The notes: generated by a model not told the origin, from the letters alone. 64,000 bases of DNA from Terriglobia bacterium (GCA_020073015.1 JAIQFZ010000006.1:1-64000); one strand, 5' to 3'. Positions 53,781 through 63,147 are shown, counted from the stretch's first letter. Translations and numbers: made by a program.

Positions 53781-56198
53781 ATGACCAGTACTAATTATTC
53801 GGGACCTCCTTACGAAACCACAGACCGCTCCCTGCCCATCCTTCCGGTTCGGGACACAGTGCTTTTTCCGCACGCGGTCCTGCCATTGACGGTGGGGCGC
53901 GAAAGCTCGGTACAGCTGATTAACTCGCTGGGCGAAGACAAGACCATCGTGGTGGTGGCGCAACGCGAGGCGCGCGTGGACGCACCTCAGCCCACCGATC
54001 TCTACACTGTGGGAACTCTGGCGGTGGTGCACAAAGTGGTCAAGATGCCGAACCAGAGCTTGTTCGTTTTTGCCGAGGGTCTGGAGCGGGTGCGGCTGGC
54101 GGAGTTCTCGCAGCTTTCCCCATTCATGCGCGCGCAGGTGACGACCATCCCAGAGGCGATTCCGCCGAAGAATTCCGAGGTCGAAGCCCTGCAGCGCAAT
54201 GTGCTGACGCTGTTCCAGCAGATCGTCGCCGGTTCGCCGACTTTGTCGGATGAGCTTTCCACTGTGGCCATGAACATCGAGGAGCCCGGGCGGCTGGTCG
54301 ATTTTATCGCTTCGTCGCTACCGTCGCTTTCGACCGCCGACAAGCAGGACACGCTCGAGACCACCGATGTTCACATCCGGCTCGAGAAAATTAATCAGCA
54401 CCTGGCCAAGGAACTCGAGGTCCAGCAACTGCGCAACAAGATCCAGTCTGAGGTACAGGACCGGGTCCAGCAGACGCAGCGTGAATACTACCTGCGCGAG
54501 CAGATGAAGGCGATCCAGAAAGAACTGGGCGAACAGGACGAGGGCCAGCGCGACACCGAAGAGCTGCGCCAGAAGATCGAAGCCGCAGGCATGCCCGACG
54601 ACGTGAAGAAAGAGGCGCTAAAAGAGTTGGGGCGTCTTTTGCGCATGTCGCCCATGGCAGCCGATTATTCCGTGACCCGCAACTACATCGAGTGGCTGGC
54701 GATACTGCCGTGGGCCAAGACGTCGGGCGTCGAAATTGAAATCCCGAAGGCGAAAGAGATTCTCGACACCGACCACTACGACCTGCAGAAAGTGAAAGAC
54801 CGGATTCTCGACTATCTATCCGTGCGCCGTCTGAAGCCCGCCATGAAGGGACCGATTCTTTGCTTTGTCGGGCCGCCAGGAGTAGGGAAGACCTCGCTCG
54901 GCAAATCGATTGCCCGCGCGCTGGGCCGCAAGTTCGTGCGGCTCTCGCTCGGCGGTGTGCATGACGAGGCGGAAATTCGCGGGCACCGCCGCACCTACAT
55001 TGGCGCGCTGCCGGGGCAGATTATTCAGGGCATCCGGCGGGCGGAGACCAAGGACCCGGTGTTCATGCTGGACGAGATCGACAAGGTGGGGCGCGACTTC
55101 CGCGGCGACCCCGGCTCCGCCCTGCTCGAAGCGCTCGATCCGGAACAAAACGCGGCTTTCCGCGACAACTATCTGGATGTGACATTCGATCTCTCGAAGG
55201 TGCTGTTCATCACCACCGCCAACATGCTGGATCCGATCGCCGAGCCGCTGCGCGACCGCATGGAGATCATCGAACTGCAGGGGTACACGGAAGAAGAGAA
55301 AGTTCACATTGCGTTCCAGTACCTGATTCCGCGGCAAATCGATGAGAACGGAATCACGCCCGGGCAGATCGAGTTTCCGGAAGAGGCGGTAAGTCACATC
55401 ATCCGCCACTACACGCGCGAAGCCGGCGTGCGCAGCCTGGAGCGCAACATCGGCACCATTTGCCGCAAGCAGGCGCGCCGCATCGCGGAAGGGAAGAGCG
55501 AGAAGCTCTACATCAGCCCGCAGGTCGTGCAGGAATTTCTGGGCGGGATCAAAATTCGCAGCGAGGGCGAAATTGCCGAGCGCACCAAGCGCCCGGGTGT
55601 GGTCGTGGGACTGGCCTGGACTCCGGCGGGCGGCGATGTATTGTTCGTCGAAGCCAACCAGATGAAGGGCAAGGGCGGTCTGACCATCACCGGCCAGATC
55701 CAGGACGTCATGCGCGAGTCGATGCAGGCCGCGCTCAGCTGGGTGCGTTCGAACGCCCAGCAGTTGAACATCGACGAAGAATTTTTTGCCAACCACGACA
55801 TCCACATTCACGTTCCCGCGGGCGCGATTCCCAAAGACGGGCCCTCGGCGGGCGTCACCATTGTGACCGCCCTGGTCTCGTTGCTGAGCGGCAAGCAAGT
55901 GCGTCCGCTGACCGCGATGACGGGCGAAATCACTCTCAGCGGAAATGTCCTCCCGGTCGGCGGCATCAAGGAAAAAGTGCTGGCCGCGAAACGTGCCGGG
56001 GTGCACGACGTAATTCTTCCCGCCGACAACAAAACCAACGTCGAAGAAGACCTGACGCCGGAACAGTTGCAGGGACTGAATACCCACTACGTGAAGAACA
56101 TCGGCGAGGTGCTCGAAATCGCGCTGCCATCATCGGCCAGCGAAGCGCGACAAGACGCCGAGGAGCGCGAGAAAGTCCTGACCCAGCCGGTGGCGTAG
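53781..56198 (+). CDS. lon: ATP-dependent protease Lon (LonA)
   Basis: This 805-aa protein has the N-terminal substrate-binding Lon domain (about 15-210, beginning [19 protein letters not shown]). A coiled-coil linker follows, then an AAA+ domain with Walker A GPPGVGKT (364-371) and Walker [10 protein letters not shown]. The C-terminal Ser-Lys peptidase has S689 in PKDGPSAGV and the catalytic lysine in the GGIKEK motif (K730/K732). It degrades misfolded and regulatory proteins. Length is standard for the family. A short AAGG ribosome binding site precedes ATG. Confidence 0.96.
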   Translation: MTSTNYSGPPYETTDRSLPILPVRDTVLFPHAVLPLTVGRESSVQLINSLGEDKTIVVVAQREARVDAPQPTDLYTVGTLAVVHKVVKMPNQSLFVFAEGLERVRLAEFSQLSPFMRAQVTTIPEAIPPKNSEVEALQRNVLTLFQQIVAGSPTLSDELSTVAMNIEEPGRLVDFIASSLPSLSTADKQDTLETTDVHIRLEKINQHLAKELEVQQLRNKIQSEVQDRVQQTQREYYLREQMKAIQKELGEQDEGQRDTEELRQKIEAAGMPDDVKKEALKELGRLLRMSPMAADYSVTRNYIEWLAILPWAKTSGVEIEIPKAKEILDTDHYDLQKVKDRILDYLSVRRLKPAMKGPILCFVGPPGVGKTSLGKSIARALGRKFVRLSLGGVHDEAEIRGHRRTYIGALPGQIIQGIRRAETKDPVFMLDEIDKVGRDFRGDPGSALLEALDPEQNAAFRDNYLDVTFDLSKVLFITTANMLDPIAEPLRDRMEIIELQGYTEEEKVHIAFQYLIPRQIDENGITPGQIEFPEEAVSHIIRHYTREAGVRSLERNIGTICRKQARRIAEGKSEKLYISPQVVQEFLGGIKIRSEGEIAERTKRPGVVVGLAWTPAGGDVLFVEANQMKGKGGLTITGQIQDVMRESMQAALSWVRSNAQQLNIDEEFFANHDIHIHVPAGAIPKDGPSAGVTIVTALVSLLSGKQVRPLTAMTGEITLSGNVLPVGGIKEKVLAAKRAGVHDVILPADNKTNVEEDLTPEQLQGLNTHYVKNIGEVLEIALPSSASEARQDAEEREKVLTQPVA

Positions 56199-56214
56199 CG
56201 ACACGCGTTATCAG

Positions 56215-56240
56215 TTGTCATCCCGAGCGAGGGATCTGCA
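56215..56240 (+). repeat. Dispersed repeat TTGTCATCCCGAGCG...GAGGGATCTGCA, copy 1
   Basis: These 26 bases match the reverse complement of 63066-63096 except for a short TAGC-type insertion in the latter. Confidence 0.55.
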
Positions 56241-56284
56241 TCTTGCCGCGAACTACCGATCCCTCGGCGCCCTCAGATCGAAAA

Positions 56285-56309
56285 CCCCACCCAAGCGGAG
56301 CTTGGGCGG
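56285..56309. repeat. Palindromic repeat CCCAAGC-GGA-GCTTGGG, copy 1
   Basis: A GC-rich palindrome downstream of the minus-strand secreted gene; nearly the same sequence occurs on its other side at 57318-57343. Confidence 0.6.
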
Positions 56310-56349
56310 GCACCCTCGTAGGCTAGCCCGGGCCAACCGATCCGGGGAA

Positions 56350-57129
56350 CTATTTGTAAGTTCCAGTTGAGCTGGACAGAGAATCGCGGTGCGGTGTGAA
56401 GTCCACCATCGAGCCGATCGCCGGACCGTACAGGGGGTTCTTCTTAGTCGTGTCCTGCAGTGCGGCATTGAATTTGTCGAGGCCTTCCGCGTTCGGGGTA
56501 ATGAAGATGACCCAGAAGGTTGCGGGATTAGCCGTGTGGATCGCTTCGGTGTCGACTTCATACTCGAGAATCGCCCCGTCGGCCAGCATCTTCTCCAGCA
56601 GCGGTACGAACAGATTCTTGCTGAGCGTTTCCACCGCGTGATTCGGCGCATCGGGCTTCAGGTTGTACTGCGCCGCGCGTGTGTAGGCGCCCTTAAACGA
56701 GCCCGAATGCCAGTTGTAATATCGGCTGACCAAGATACTGTCCCAGTGCTTGGTGGCGCTGGCGAGTACGGGTGAAGTTACCGTGCTCGACTTGTAGAAC
56801 TTGTCCAGCACGTTCAGCAGCCCGGCCATGGACATCGAGGACCACCAGTCGTCGTGCGTTCCCCCGTCCGGCGTATGCACCAGGTTCATGTCGTTGCCGT
56901 AGGCCACAATCGTGCCATCGGCCATCGCTTTTTCGAGAATCTTCTGGTCGGCGGCGTTGGACTTTTCCATGTCCGCCCATTGCGCGCGGGGAATGTTCCA
57001 AAATCCGACGTAACTGTACATCGGCGGTTTTTCCTTCGGTTCGTCTTGCGCGCTTGCCGGTGCGGCCGAGGCGACCATCATCGCGAGCGTGCACACACCT
57101 GCAAAAATCCCACACAACTTTTTGTTCAT
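56350..57129 (-). CDS. Secreted protein of unknown function, 259 aa
   Basis: It has a signal peptide (ending near PASAQDEP) and two similar halves. Each contains a strand-helix-strand unit with an acidic/Met-rich helix (MEKSNAADQKILEKAMADG; LLEKMLADGAILEYEVD) followed by an aromatic strand (HTPDGGTHDDWWSS; HTANPATFWVIF). This suggests a duplicated ferredoxin-like fold of the dimeric alpha-beta-barrel type, as for the protein at 44342-45109, although clear sequence similarity between the two is not evident. No family was recognised. It is flanked on both sides by the palindromic repeat. Confidence 0.72.
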   Translation of the reverse strand: MNKKLCGIFAGVCTLAMMVASAAPASAQDEPKEKPPMYSYVGFWNIPRAQWADMEKSNAADQKILEKAMADGTIVAYGNDMNLVHTPDGGTHDDWWSSMSMAGLLNVLDKFYKSSTVTSPVLASATKHWDSILVSRYYNWHSGSFKGAYTRAAQYNLKPDAPNHAVETLSKNLFVPLLEKMLADGAILEYEVDTEAIHTANPATFWVIFITPNAEGLDKFNAALQDTTKKNPLYGPAIGSMVDFTPHRDSLSSSTGTYK

Positions 57130-57317
57130 TGATTGTTCCCCCTCAAGGAGTCACCGGCTCGTGCGAGCATGCCGGTGCTATGCCACTTTATGTGGCTGCG
57201 GTCTCGGAACCGTACTCCGCAGGGCAGTGAATGTCAATTAATCAAAGACCTGGGCCGGGCGACCCGCCGTGGCGGAAAAATAGCAATGCGCTGCGGGTGT
57301 GCCCACAGACACAGAAT

Positions 57318-57343
57318 CCCCGCCCAAGCGGAGCTTGAGCGGG
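57318..57343. repeat. Palindromic repeat CCCAAGC-GGA-GCTTGAG, copy 2
   Basis: The second copy of the palindrome that flanks the secreted-protein gene; it differs by one base in the right arm. Confidence 0.6.
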
Positions 57344-57423
57344 ACACCCTCTAGAGTTCGGACGATCGCGATTGGCAGGGCCACCCGCTGCTGCTCTAGA
57401 AGAATCGGCGCAAAGAGGCGACA

Positions 57424-58950
57424 ATGGTTCCGTCAATTTCAGGAGCCACGGTGGGAGCAACTCCGAGTCCGAAGCCTGCGAATCCAAAGCCTGCAAGAAC
57501 CAAGCCGAAGCTCGGGCTGCGTGCCTGGATGGAGCGCGTGCTGGTGGAGTGTGACCGGGCGGCGGTGGGGTTTGAGGCCGATCCGGTGCATGATTTACGG
57601 GTTGCGCTGCGGCGCTGCCGGTCTCTTGCGGATGGCCTGATGGCTATGGATCCGGATTCTTCGTGGAAGGACTTGAAGAAAGACGGAAAGAAATTGTTCC
57701 AGGCCCTGGGCGATCTGCGCGACATGCAGGTGATGCAGGAGTGGATCGAAAAGCTGGGGGACGCGAGCGATCCGGTCACGGTCAAGCTGCTAAATCATGT
57801 GCACGCTCGCGAAGCTGCTGCGAAGCAGGAAGCCTTCAAAGACCTGGATCAGTTTGACCGCAAGCAATGGCGGCAGTGGACGAAGACGCTGCCGGGGCGG
57901 GCGTCGAGGGTGCGGCCGGGGAGCTTGGTCTTCAAGCATCTGGCGCTGGAAAAGTGGACGGCGGCTTACGATCTGCATAAACGCGCGATGAGCACGCGCT
58001 CGCAGGTGGCACTGCACGAGCTGCGGATTGGCCTCAAGCGCTTCCGGTATACGGTCGAGAACTTTTTGCCGCAGCAGCACGCGGCCTGGGGCGGCGATCT
58101 GAAAGAGCTGCAGGATCTGTTGGGGGAAGTGCACGACCTGGATGTGCTGTGGGCGGCGGCGACCGAGATCGTCGCGTTCCCTGACCTGGAGAGCCGCAGC
58201 CGCTGGCGGGAGAAGCTGGATCAGGAGCGTGGCAAGCGGGTCGAGCGCTATCGCGAGAAGATGGTGGGGAAACAGTCGCTTTGGCGCGTCTGGCGGGCCG
58301 AGTTGCCGTCGGGGCCGGAACTGCGCTCGGCCGCGATGAACCGGCTGCGGGTATGGGCGGGATTTCTGGATCCTGATTTTCAGCATTCGCAGCGGGTGGC
58401 GCAGTTGGCGCTTTCTCTGTACGACGGATTGAAGTCGGCGGGGTTGCTGGCGGCGAATCCGGAGCACGATTCGCGCGCGGTGCTGCATGTCGCCGCACTG
58501 CTGCATGACATCGGCAAGGCGAGGGGCGACGGGGGACATCAAAAGGAGTCGTTTCGGATGATCCGCAGCCTGGCGCAGCCGCTGGGATGGAGTGCTCGGG
58601 AAATGGAACTGGCGGCGGTGGTAGCGCGCTATCACTGCGGAGCGTTGCCTCGTCCTCGGGGAAAGACTTTGCAGAGGCTGGAGCTTCCGGATCGGCGGAT
58701 TGCGGTGCAACTGGCGGGCGTGCTGCGGCTGGCCAACGCGCTTGACTTGCGCAACGGCAGCGAACCGGCGCTCCGGGTTGCCGTGCAGGATCGCATTGTG
58801 ATGGTGCAGGCGGCGGGTTATTCGGCGCTGGATCGGTCGGCCGAGGAGGTGGCGGCGGCGCGACATCTGCTGGAAACGGTGTTGCGGAGGCCGGTGCTGG
58901 TGCGGGGAATGCGAGTAGCTCGTAGTTCGTCGCTCGCGGCTCGTAGCTAG
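57424..58950 (+). CDS. CHAD-HD fusion protein, probably polyphosphate-related
   Basis: This 508-aa protein joins an N-terminal CHAD domain (about 30-290), with conserved His/Arg/Lys positions such as HDLRVALRRCRS and HELRIGLKRFRY, to an HD-type phosphohydrolase domain. The HD domain (about 320-500) has a catalytic-looking LLHDIGKARGDGGH (H361, D362) and ARYHCGALPRP; it resembles the C-terminal half of Ppx/GppA exopolyphosphatases. CHAD domains bind inorganic polyphosphate, so a polyphosphate-binding hydrolase is likely. The last dozen residues (SSSLAARS) come from a repeat-like sequence and may not be functional. Confidence 0.86.
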   Translation: MVPSISGATVGATPSPKPANPKPARTKPKLGLRAWMERVLVECDRAAVGFEADPVHDLRVALRRCRSLADGLMAMDPDSSWKDLKKDGKKLFQALGDLRDMQVMQEWIEKLGDASDPVTVKLLNHVHAREAAAKQEAFKDLDQFDRKQWRQWTKTLPGRASRVRPGSLVFKHLALEKWTAAYDLHKRAMSTRSQVALHELRIGLKRFRYTVENFLPQQHAAWGGDLKELQDLLGEVHDLDVLWAAATEIVAFPDLESRSRWREKLDQERGKRVERYREKMVGKQSLWRVWRAELPSGPELRSAAMNRLRVWAGFLDPDFQHSQRVAQLALSLYDGLKSAGLLAANPEHDSRAVLHVAALLHDIGKARGDGGHQKESFRMIRSLAQPLGWSAREMELAAVVARYHCGALPRPRGKTLQRLELPDRRIAVQLAGVLRLANALDLRNGSEPALRVAVQDRIVMVQAAGYSALDRSAEEVAAARHLLETVLRRPVLVRGMRVARSSSLAARS

Positions 58951-58994
58951 TCTGGTACTTCTCAGAACTGAATTTTCCTTTCAAGCTGTTTCTG

Positions 58995-59546
58995 ATGACT
59001 CACGCAAAACTTGTTTTGATGGCGGTCGCGTGGCTGCGGCGGTATCGCTGCGGGGTTGTGCTCAGCGAGCAGGCCTGCGTCAGTGGCGAGATGCCGGATG
59101 CTATTGGCTGGAAGAAAGCCTGTCATTCGGTGCTGGTGGAATGCAAAGCTTCGCGCCCGGATTTTCTTGCCGATCGCGAGAAACCCTTTCGTCAGAAACC
59201 GGAGACTGGCGTCGGATGTGAGCGGTACTACCTGGCTCCCAAGGGGTTGATCCGAATCGAAGACCTCGCGGCCGGCTGGGGACTGCTGGAAGTGTGCGGA
59301 CGGGAAATCGAGAAAGTCCGGCCGTCGGCGAAGAACCTGCGTTCCGAGATTGGCTTGCAGTGTGAAATGAATCTGCTGCTGGCGAGCCTGCGGCGGGTGG
59401 AAGTCCGCATTGAGCCGCAGAGCATCACCGACTTTCTCAAGTGGAAGAACCGCATGGCGGAGTACAACCGGGGCGCGCTGCCCGAGGGGTTGGTAGCGGC
59501 GGATCAGGAATTCAATCTTTTCCTGGAGCCGGTGAGCGGCGACTGA
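58995..59546 (+). CDS. MmcB-like DNA repair nuclease
   Basis: This 183-aa protein has a PD-(D/E)xK nuclease motif: D35 in PDAIGW, then E49-C-K51 in VLVECKASRPDFLADREKPF. The segment after it (CERYYLAPKGLI) matches the MmcB family of mismatch/alkylation-repair-linked endonuclease-like proteins. The C-terminal helical part is variable. Upstream ends are 44 bases apart from the CHAD-HD gene, with no clear linking function. ATG follows a weak ribosome binding site. Confidence 0.65.
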   Translation: MTHAKLVLMAVAWLRRYRCGVVLSEQACVSGEMPDAIGWKKACHSVLVECKASRPDFLADREKPFRQKPETGVGCERYYLAPKGLIRIEDLAAGWGLLEVCGREIEKVRPSAKNLRSEIGLQCEMNLLLASLRRVEVRIEPQSITDFLKWKNRMAEYNRGALPEGLVAADQEFNLFLEPVSGD

Positions 59547-59571
59547 GATCCGGCGGGGCCTGACCAAAAAT

Positions 59572-59596
59572 GAAACCGGGCAGTTGGCCCGGTTTC
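59572..59596. terminator. Hairpin after the MmcB-like gene
   Basis: A perfect 10-bp stem (GAAACCGGGC / GCCCGGTTTC) with a 5-base loop lies 25 bases after the stop codon. It is preceded by AAAAAT, so it also reads as a T-tailed terminator on the minus strand. Confidence 0.75.
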
Positions 59597-60049
59597 GGTA
59601 GCGTCGGTTTGAGATGCGGTTACATCGCAAGCGCGGCGCGCTGGCTTGGAATGTACTGGCGCAGTTCACGCCAGCTTTTGCACCCCGCGCCAGCAAAAGT
59701 CAAGAGGAGCGAGGAAACAGCGGTAGGGATGGAGCAGTTGGCGGGCCAGTGCCAGATTTTATGTGAATGTTTTAGTGATGCCAGTAAAACGATAAAAACA
59801 ATGCAGTTAGATACTCTTTGATGTTGAGATTGGCGGTCCCATTCGGGTTCTGTGCGGCCTTCAAGTTTCAAAGAGTTGCACAGTTTTGCGTGCAGTTGTG
59901 CGCGTTCGATTTCTGGGCTGGGCTGGAGGGAGGTGTCATAAAAACCAACACTTTCGTGGTCTTGATCAGTACAGTCGTTCAGGTACAACTGTATAATCCT
60001 GCGACGCAAGGTGGGACAGAGTGTCGTTTTTCACAGGGTAACCGCCTAA
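59597..60049. other. 453-bp stretch without a supported gene
   Basis: No family-like reading frame was found. It ends with the promoter of the small peptide gene. Reading frames on both strands here have no start context and no recognisable sequence. Confidence 0.4.
59992..59997 (+). promoter_or_regulatory. Perfect -10 box upstream of the small peptide gene
   Basis: TATAAT lies 52 bases before the ATG. A -35-like TACAGT is found at 59970-59975 with a 16-base spacer. Confidence 0.5.
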
Positions 60050-60232
60050 ATGGACAATGGAAATCCGGTGGACTTGGGGAACCAGGGGCCGACCAGGCAA
60101 CAGACTACCAAAAAGAAGATCTATTCCAAGCCCGCATTCCGGTTTGAGCGTGTCTTTGAGACTCAAGCACTGAGTTGCGGCAAAATCGATTTCAAACAGC
60201 TGCAGTGCCGCACGAACCGGAAGAATTCCTAG
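60050..60232 (+). CDS. 60-aa peptide resembling RiPP-type precursors
   Basis: The peptide has a short polar N terminus, a basic KKKIYSKPAF segment and then RFERVFETQALSCGKID, with Cys at 43 and 53. The YxKP...VFETxALxCGK layout is like small peptides described as putative modified-peptide precursors in several phyla. No maturation enzyme lies nearby, so this is tentative. A perfect TATAAT precedes it; a weak CAGGG may be the ribosome binding site. Confidence 0.5.
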   Translation: MDNGNPVDLGNQGPTRQQTTKKKIYSKPAFRFERVFETQALSCGKIDFKQLQCRTNRKNS

Positions 60233-60284
60233 CCGCTCGGCCTCGGGCGGACAATTCCAGATCCGCCTGCCGCGAAACTCCTCT

Positions 60285-62120
60285 TTACTTGAGACCGCTC
60301 TGCGTCAGCTTCACCGCGCAATAATTGTTGGCACCACAGGTGGTCGTGGTTGCATTCGCAAACAAGGTCGAAAAGTAAATGCTTGCGGCTTGCGCCTGGG
60401 CGCTGGCGTTGTCGATGGTGAAGCCGGTCGTGCCCCCGAGATAGGGCGAAGCGGCCGCGGTTGGTGTGGCGACGGCGCTAGTGATGCGGTTGGTGATGTC
60501 CCACATCTGGACTACATTGGCGCCGGTCGCATCGGTCCAGTTGCCCACGCCCACGAAGAGGCGGTCTCTTGTGCCGTCAAAAAAATCGGTGAGAGGGGAG
60601 CACAGGCCGTTGGCGCCTCCCGGATTGATGTTCTTATTTTGGGTCATGACGGGCGTGGTGTTGATGAGACCGGTGCCTAGAAAATTGAGAGTGAAGAGAT
60701 CCTGGGATGCGGTATTGGTCGAATCCGTGCCGCAGGTGTAGAGCGTGGAGCGAGCATCGGTGGGGCCAAAATTGAAGTAGTTCTCGTCGAAGGCGCCGTC
60801 GATCAGAATGGCGTTGGCGTGCGTATTCCTGGGACCGATATGGACGTCGATCTTGGATGCGAGCGTGGTGGGGATCTGCGACACGGCAGTGAAATTTCCT
60901 GTCGTGTCGCGGCTGGAGAACATGTAGAGATAGCCGTTGAAGCTGTCCAGGATCGGCGAATCGCTAAACGCGTTGCCTCCGTAAAGGATGGATCCTGCGG
61001 CGGTGAAACTGGTGGGCCCGACCGTAAACGCATAGAGCGTTTTGGAATCGGAGATGAACACCTTGTTCGTCTTGGAATCGTAGACTGCGCCGGTCATGCC
61101 AAGGCCGGCGCTGGTGTTGACGGGGATGCAGAAATCGACCGTGGGCGTGCCCTTGAAGACGCCGGACACGTGGTAAAGCAGGCCGTTGTCGGCGCTCACA
61201 AATCCGGCGTCGTGACCGTAGTCCACGTACAGGTTGGAGTTGCTGTCGGCCCTGGTGCTGACGGTAGGACAGCCGGGATAGGCAGATGAGGTGTAGTTGA
61301 TCGCTACATCGCAAGAAGCGCCCGGACTACAGTTCCCAATGGCGACCGCACCGGTCGTGGCATTGGTGCCTTGGCCGGCGACCCAGGTCGTTACGTGGAG
61401 ATACGCGACGGTACCTCGGTTCTCGAGCCAGGCGATTTTCTTGCCATCCAGAGAAAGGACGGGAGACAGGTCCGATGTGCCGCTCCCAATTGCGTAGGAA
61501 AAAAGAAAGGTGGGTGCCGTCCCACAGATGCCCGCGGGAGTTCCGGAGTAGAGATTTCGCAACGCGACCAGGTTGGCCTGTCTGCCCACGCGCCCGCCGG
61601 CCTGGATCGTGAACACGACGTAGTCGTTATTGCAATCGGGGGCAGCATTGGGATCGAAACTGTACTTGGCCGGGTTCTCGCCCAGAGACATCCCGCTGGT
61701 TGTGCCGAGGGAGACGGCCCAGTCAACCTTGGAATGGCGGTGCTTCAGTTTGGACGGCGGGCGATGGGTCCGTCGATCGGGCGCGGCTTGCGCATCTGGA
61801 TCCGGCACAACGATGGTGGACGTTGCGTCGTCCGTTGCGTTTTCTAAGGGCTGGGGAAGCTGGCTTCCTTGTTCTCTCATCTTATGCAGAAGAAAGCTAT
61901 GCAAGAAACGCGGATCGTCGCGAACCTTCATCATGTCTTCGACGGAGCCGTTCCGCGTGTAGATGACGTGGCCGGTGCTCCAGTCCTGTGGCAAGCCGAT
62001 GTGGGGCGTGGATACGGCAGAGTTTGCCGGGGCATCCTGAGCGAACACAAGCGCGGTCAGCATCAGGACAGCGCACAGCCAGAAAACCAGCCGACAGGAC
62101 ATACCGCAGACACGACTCAT
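60285..62120 (-). CDS. Large secreted protein of unknown function, probably a beta-propeller
   Basis: This 611-aa protein has a signal peptide (ending near ALVFAQDAP), a charged helical region (about 45-140) with VRDDPRFLHSFLLHKMREQ, and a long beta-rich domain (about 150-605). Propeller-like strands recur there: GKKIAWLENRGTVAYLHV, GMTGAVYDSKTNKVFISDS, FNGYLYMFSSRD and DRLFVGVGNW. No catalytic motif was recognised. An in-frame ATG at 62102 is an alternative start. A perfect -10 box lies 37 bases upstream. Confidence 0.78.
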   Translation of the reverse strand: MSRVCGMSCRLVFWLCAVLMLTALVFAQDAPANSAVSTPHIGLPQDWSTGHVIYTRNGSVEDMMKVRDDPRFLHSFLLHKMREQGSQLPQPLENATDDATSTIVVPDPDAQAAPDRRTHRPPSKLKHRHSKVDWAVSLGTTSGMSLGENPAKYSFDPNAAPDCNNDYVVFTIQAGGRVGRQANLVALRNLYSGTPAGICGTAPTFLFSYAIGSGTSDLSPVLSLDGKKIAWLENRGTVAYLHVTTWVAGQGTNATTGAVAIGNCSPGASCDVAINYTSSAYPGCPTVSTRADSNSNLYVDYGHDAGFVSADNGLLYHVSGVFKGTPTVDFCIPVNTSAGLGMTGAVYDSKTNKVFISDSKTLYAFTVGPTSFTAAGSILYGGNAFSDSPILDSFNGYLYMFSSRDTTGNFTAVSQIPTTLASKIDVHIGPRNTHANAILIDGAFDENYFNFGPTDARSTLYTCGTDSTNTASQDLFTLNFLGTGLINTTPVMTQNKNINPGGANGLCSPLTDFFDGTRDRLFVGVGNWTDATGANVVQMWDITNRITSAVATPTAAASPYLGGTTGFTIDNASAQAQAASIYFSTLFANATTTTCGANNYCAVKLTQSGLK

Positions 62121-62156
62121 GGGCCCGATTCCTCGAGGACGTTGGAATTGCGGTCA

Positions 62157-62183
62157 ATTATACGCAGGCGCGTTTCCTGTCAT
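62157..62183 (-). promoter_or_regulatory. Promoter of the 611-aa secreted protein
   Basis: On the minus strand, ATGACA (62178-62183) and TATAAT (62157-62162) are separated by 15 bases; the spacing is short but the -10 is perfect. Confidence 0.45.
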
Positions 62184-62251
62184 CTAGTGACCAACGGGAG
62201 CCGTCTCGGGGTTCCTGCCGGACGGTTCTTGAACTGGTGTGTGCTGTTCAG

Positions 62252-62350
62252 GGTTGAGAAAAGCGACCCTTAGGGGCTAAAGCCCACATTTTTGGCGGCT
62301 CTCAGTGGCACGGCTAAAGCCGTGCCCTTCCCAAAACCTATTTGTGAAAC
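62252..62350 (-). repeat. Dispersed intergenic repeat, copy 2
   Basis: The reverse complement matches 46725-46842. It contains a perfect palindrome GGCACGGCT-AA-AGCCGTGCC (62307-62326), less complete in the other copy. Confidence 0.65.
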
Positions 62351-62398
62351 CAGTAACCAGGTTTAGTTGGGTTCGGCGTTAGCGGGGGAGAGACGAAT

Positions 62399-62998
62399 CT
62401 ACACTTCCCGGCGGCCTTCCATGGCTTTGAGCATGGTGACTTCGTCGGTGTATTCGATGTCACTGCCGACCGGGATGCCCATGGCGATGCGGGTTACGCG
62501 CAGTCCCTGTCGTTTGAGTTGCTGGGCGAGGTAGGTGGCGGTGGCTTCGCCTTCCACCGTGGGATTGGTGGCGAGGATCACTTCCTCAATTTGTCCGGTG
62601 GCGACGCGGCTGATCAGGTTGCTGATGCGCAGTTGCTCGGGGCCGACTCCGTGGAGCGGAGAAATCGAGCCGTGCAGCACATGATAGACGCCATTGAAGT
62701 GGCGCGTCTTTTCGATGGCGGCAATGTTGGTGGGCTCTTCGACCACGCAGACGAGTTTTTGATTGCGGGTGGGATTGCTGCAGTAGACGCAAGGGTCCAC
62801 GTCGGTGATGTTGTTGCAGATTGAGCACAGGCGCAGCTTGGCCTTGACGTCGCGCACGGCCGAGGCGAGGGCTTCGGCATCGTCCTCGCTGGAGCGAAGA
62901 ATGTGAAACGCGAGCCGCTGGGCGCTCTTGCTGCCGATGCCGGGCAGCTTCTTGAGTTCGTCGATGAGCCGGGTCATCGGCTCGGCAAACTTGGACAT
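62399..62998 (-). CDS. recR: Recombination mediator RecR
   Basis: This 199-aa protein acts with RecF/RecO to load RecA onto gapped DNA. It has the N-terminal helix-hairpin-helix ([20 protein letters not shown]), the C4 zinc finger ([16 protein letters not shown]) and a Toprim domain ([16 protein letters not shown] ... [17 protein letters not shown]). Its place downstream of ybaB and dnaX is the common bacterial arrangement. The intergenic gap of about 140 bases is filled by AT-rich repeats. Confidence 0.95.
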   Translation of the reverse strand: MSKFAEPMTRLIDELKKLPGIGSKSAQRLAFHILRSSEDDAEALASAVRDVKAKLRLCSICNNITDVDPCVYCSNPTRNQKLVCVVEEPTNIAAIEKTRHFNGVYHVLHGSISPLHGVGPEQLRISNLISRVATGQIEEVILATNPTVEGEATATYLAQQLKRQGLRVTRIAMGIPVGSDIEYTDEVTMLKAMEGRREV

Positions 62999-63002
62999 TT
63001 TG

Positions 63003-63147
63003 TAATTTTATAATCGGATAATTTGGTAATTTGAAGAGCCCGTCAGCGTATTTGCCGCTCCCAACTGCAGATCCCTCGCTACGCTCGGGATGACAATTCC
63101 TATAGAGACTCTTCAAATTACCAAATTAACAATTACCAAATTACAAA
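63003..63147. repeat. AT-rich inverted repeat between recR and ybaB
   Basis: AATTTGGTAATTTGAAGAG (63020-63038) is exactly inverted at 63109-63127 around a 70-base spacer. The spacer contains the dispersed repeat at 63066-63096. The right edge overlaps the last codons of ybaB. Confidence 0.7.
63066..63096 (-). repeat. Dispersed repeat TTGTCATCCCGAGCG...GAGGGATCTGCA, copy 2
   Basis: The reverse complement of the sequence at 56215-56240 with a four-base insertion in the middle. Confidence 0.55.

Noticed and set aside
59620-60009. 129-codon minus-strand frame
   Set aside because: It overlaps the promoter of the small peptide and the hairpin after the MmcB-like gene, and has no start context or recognisable domain.
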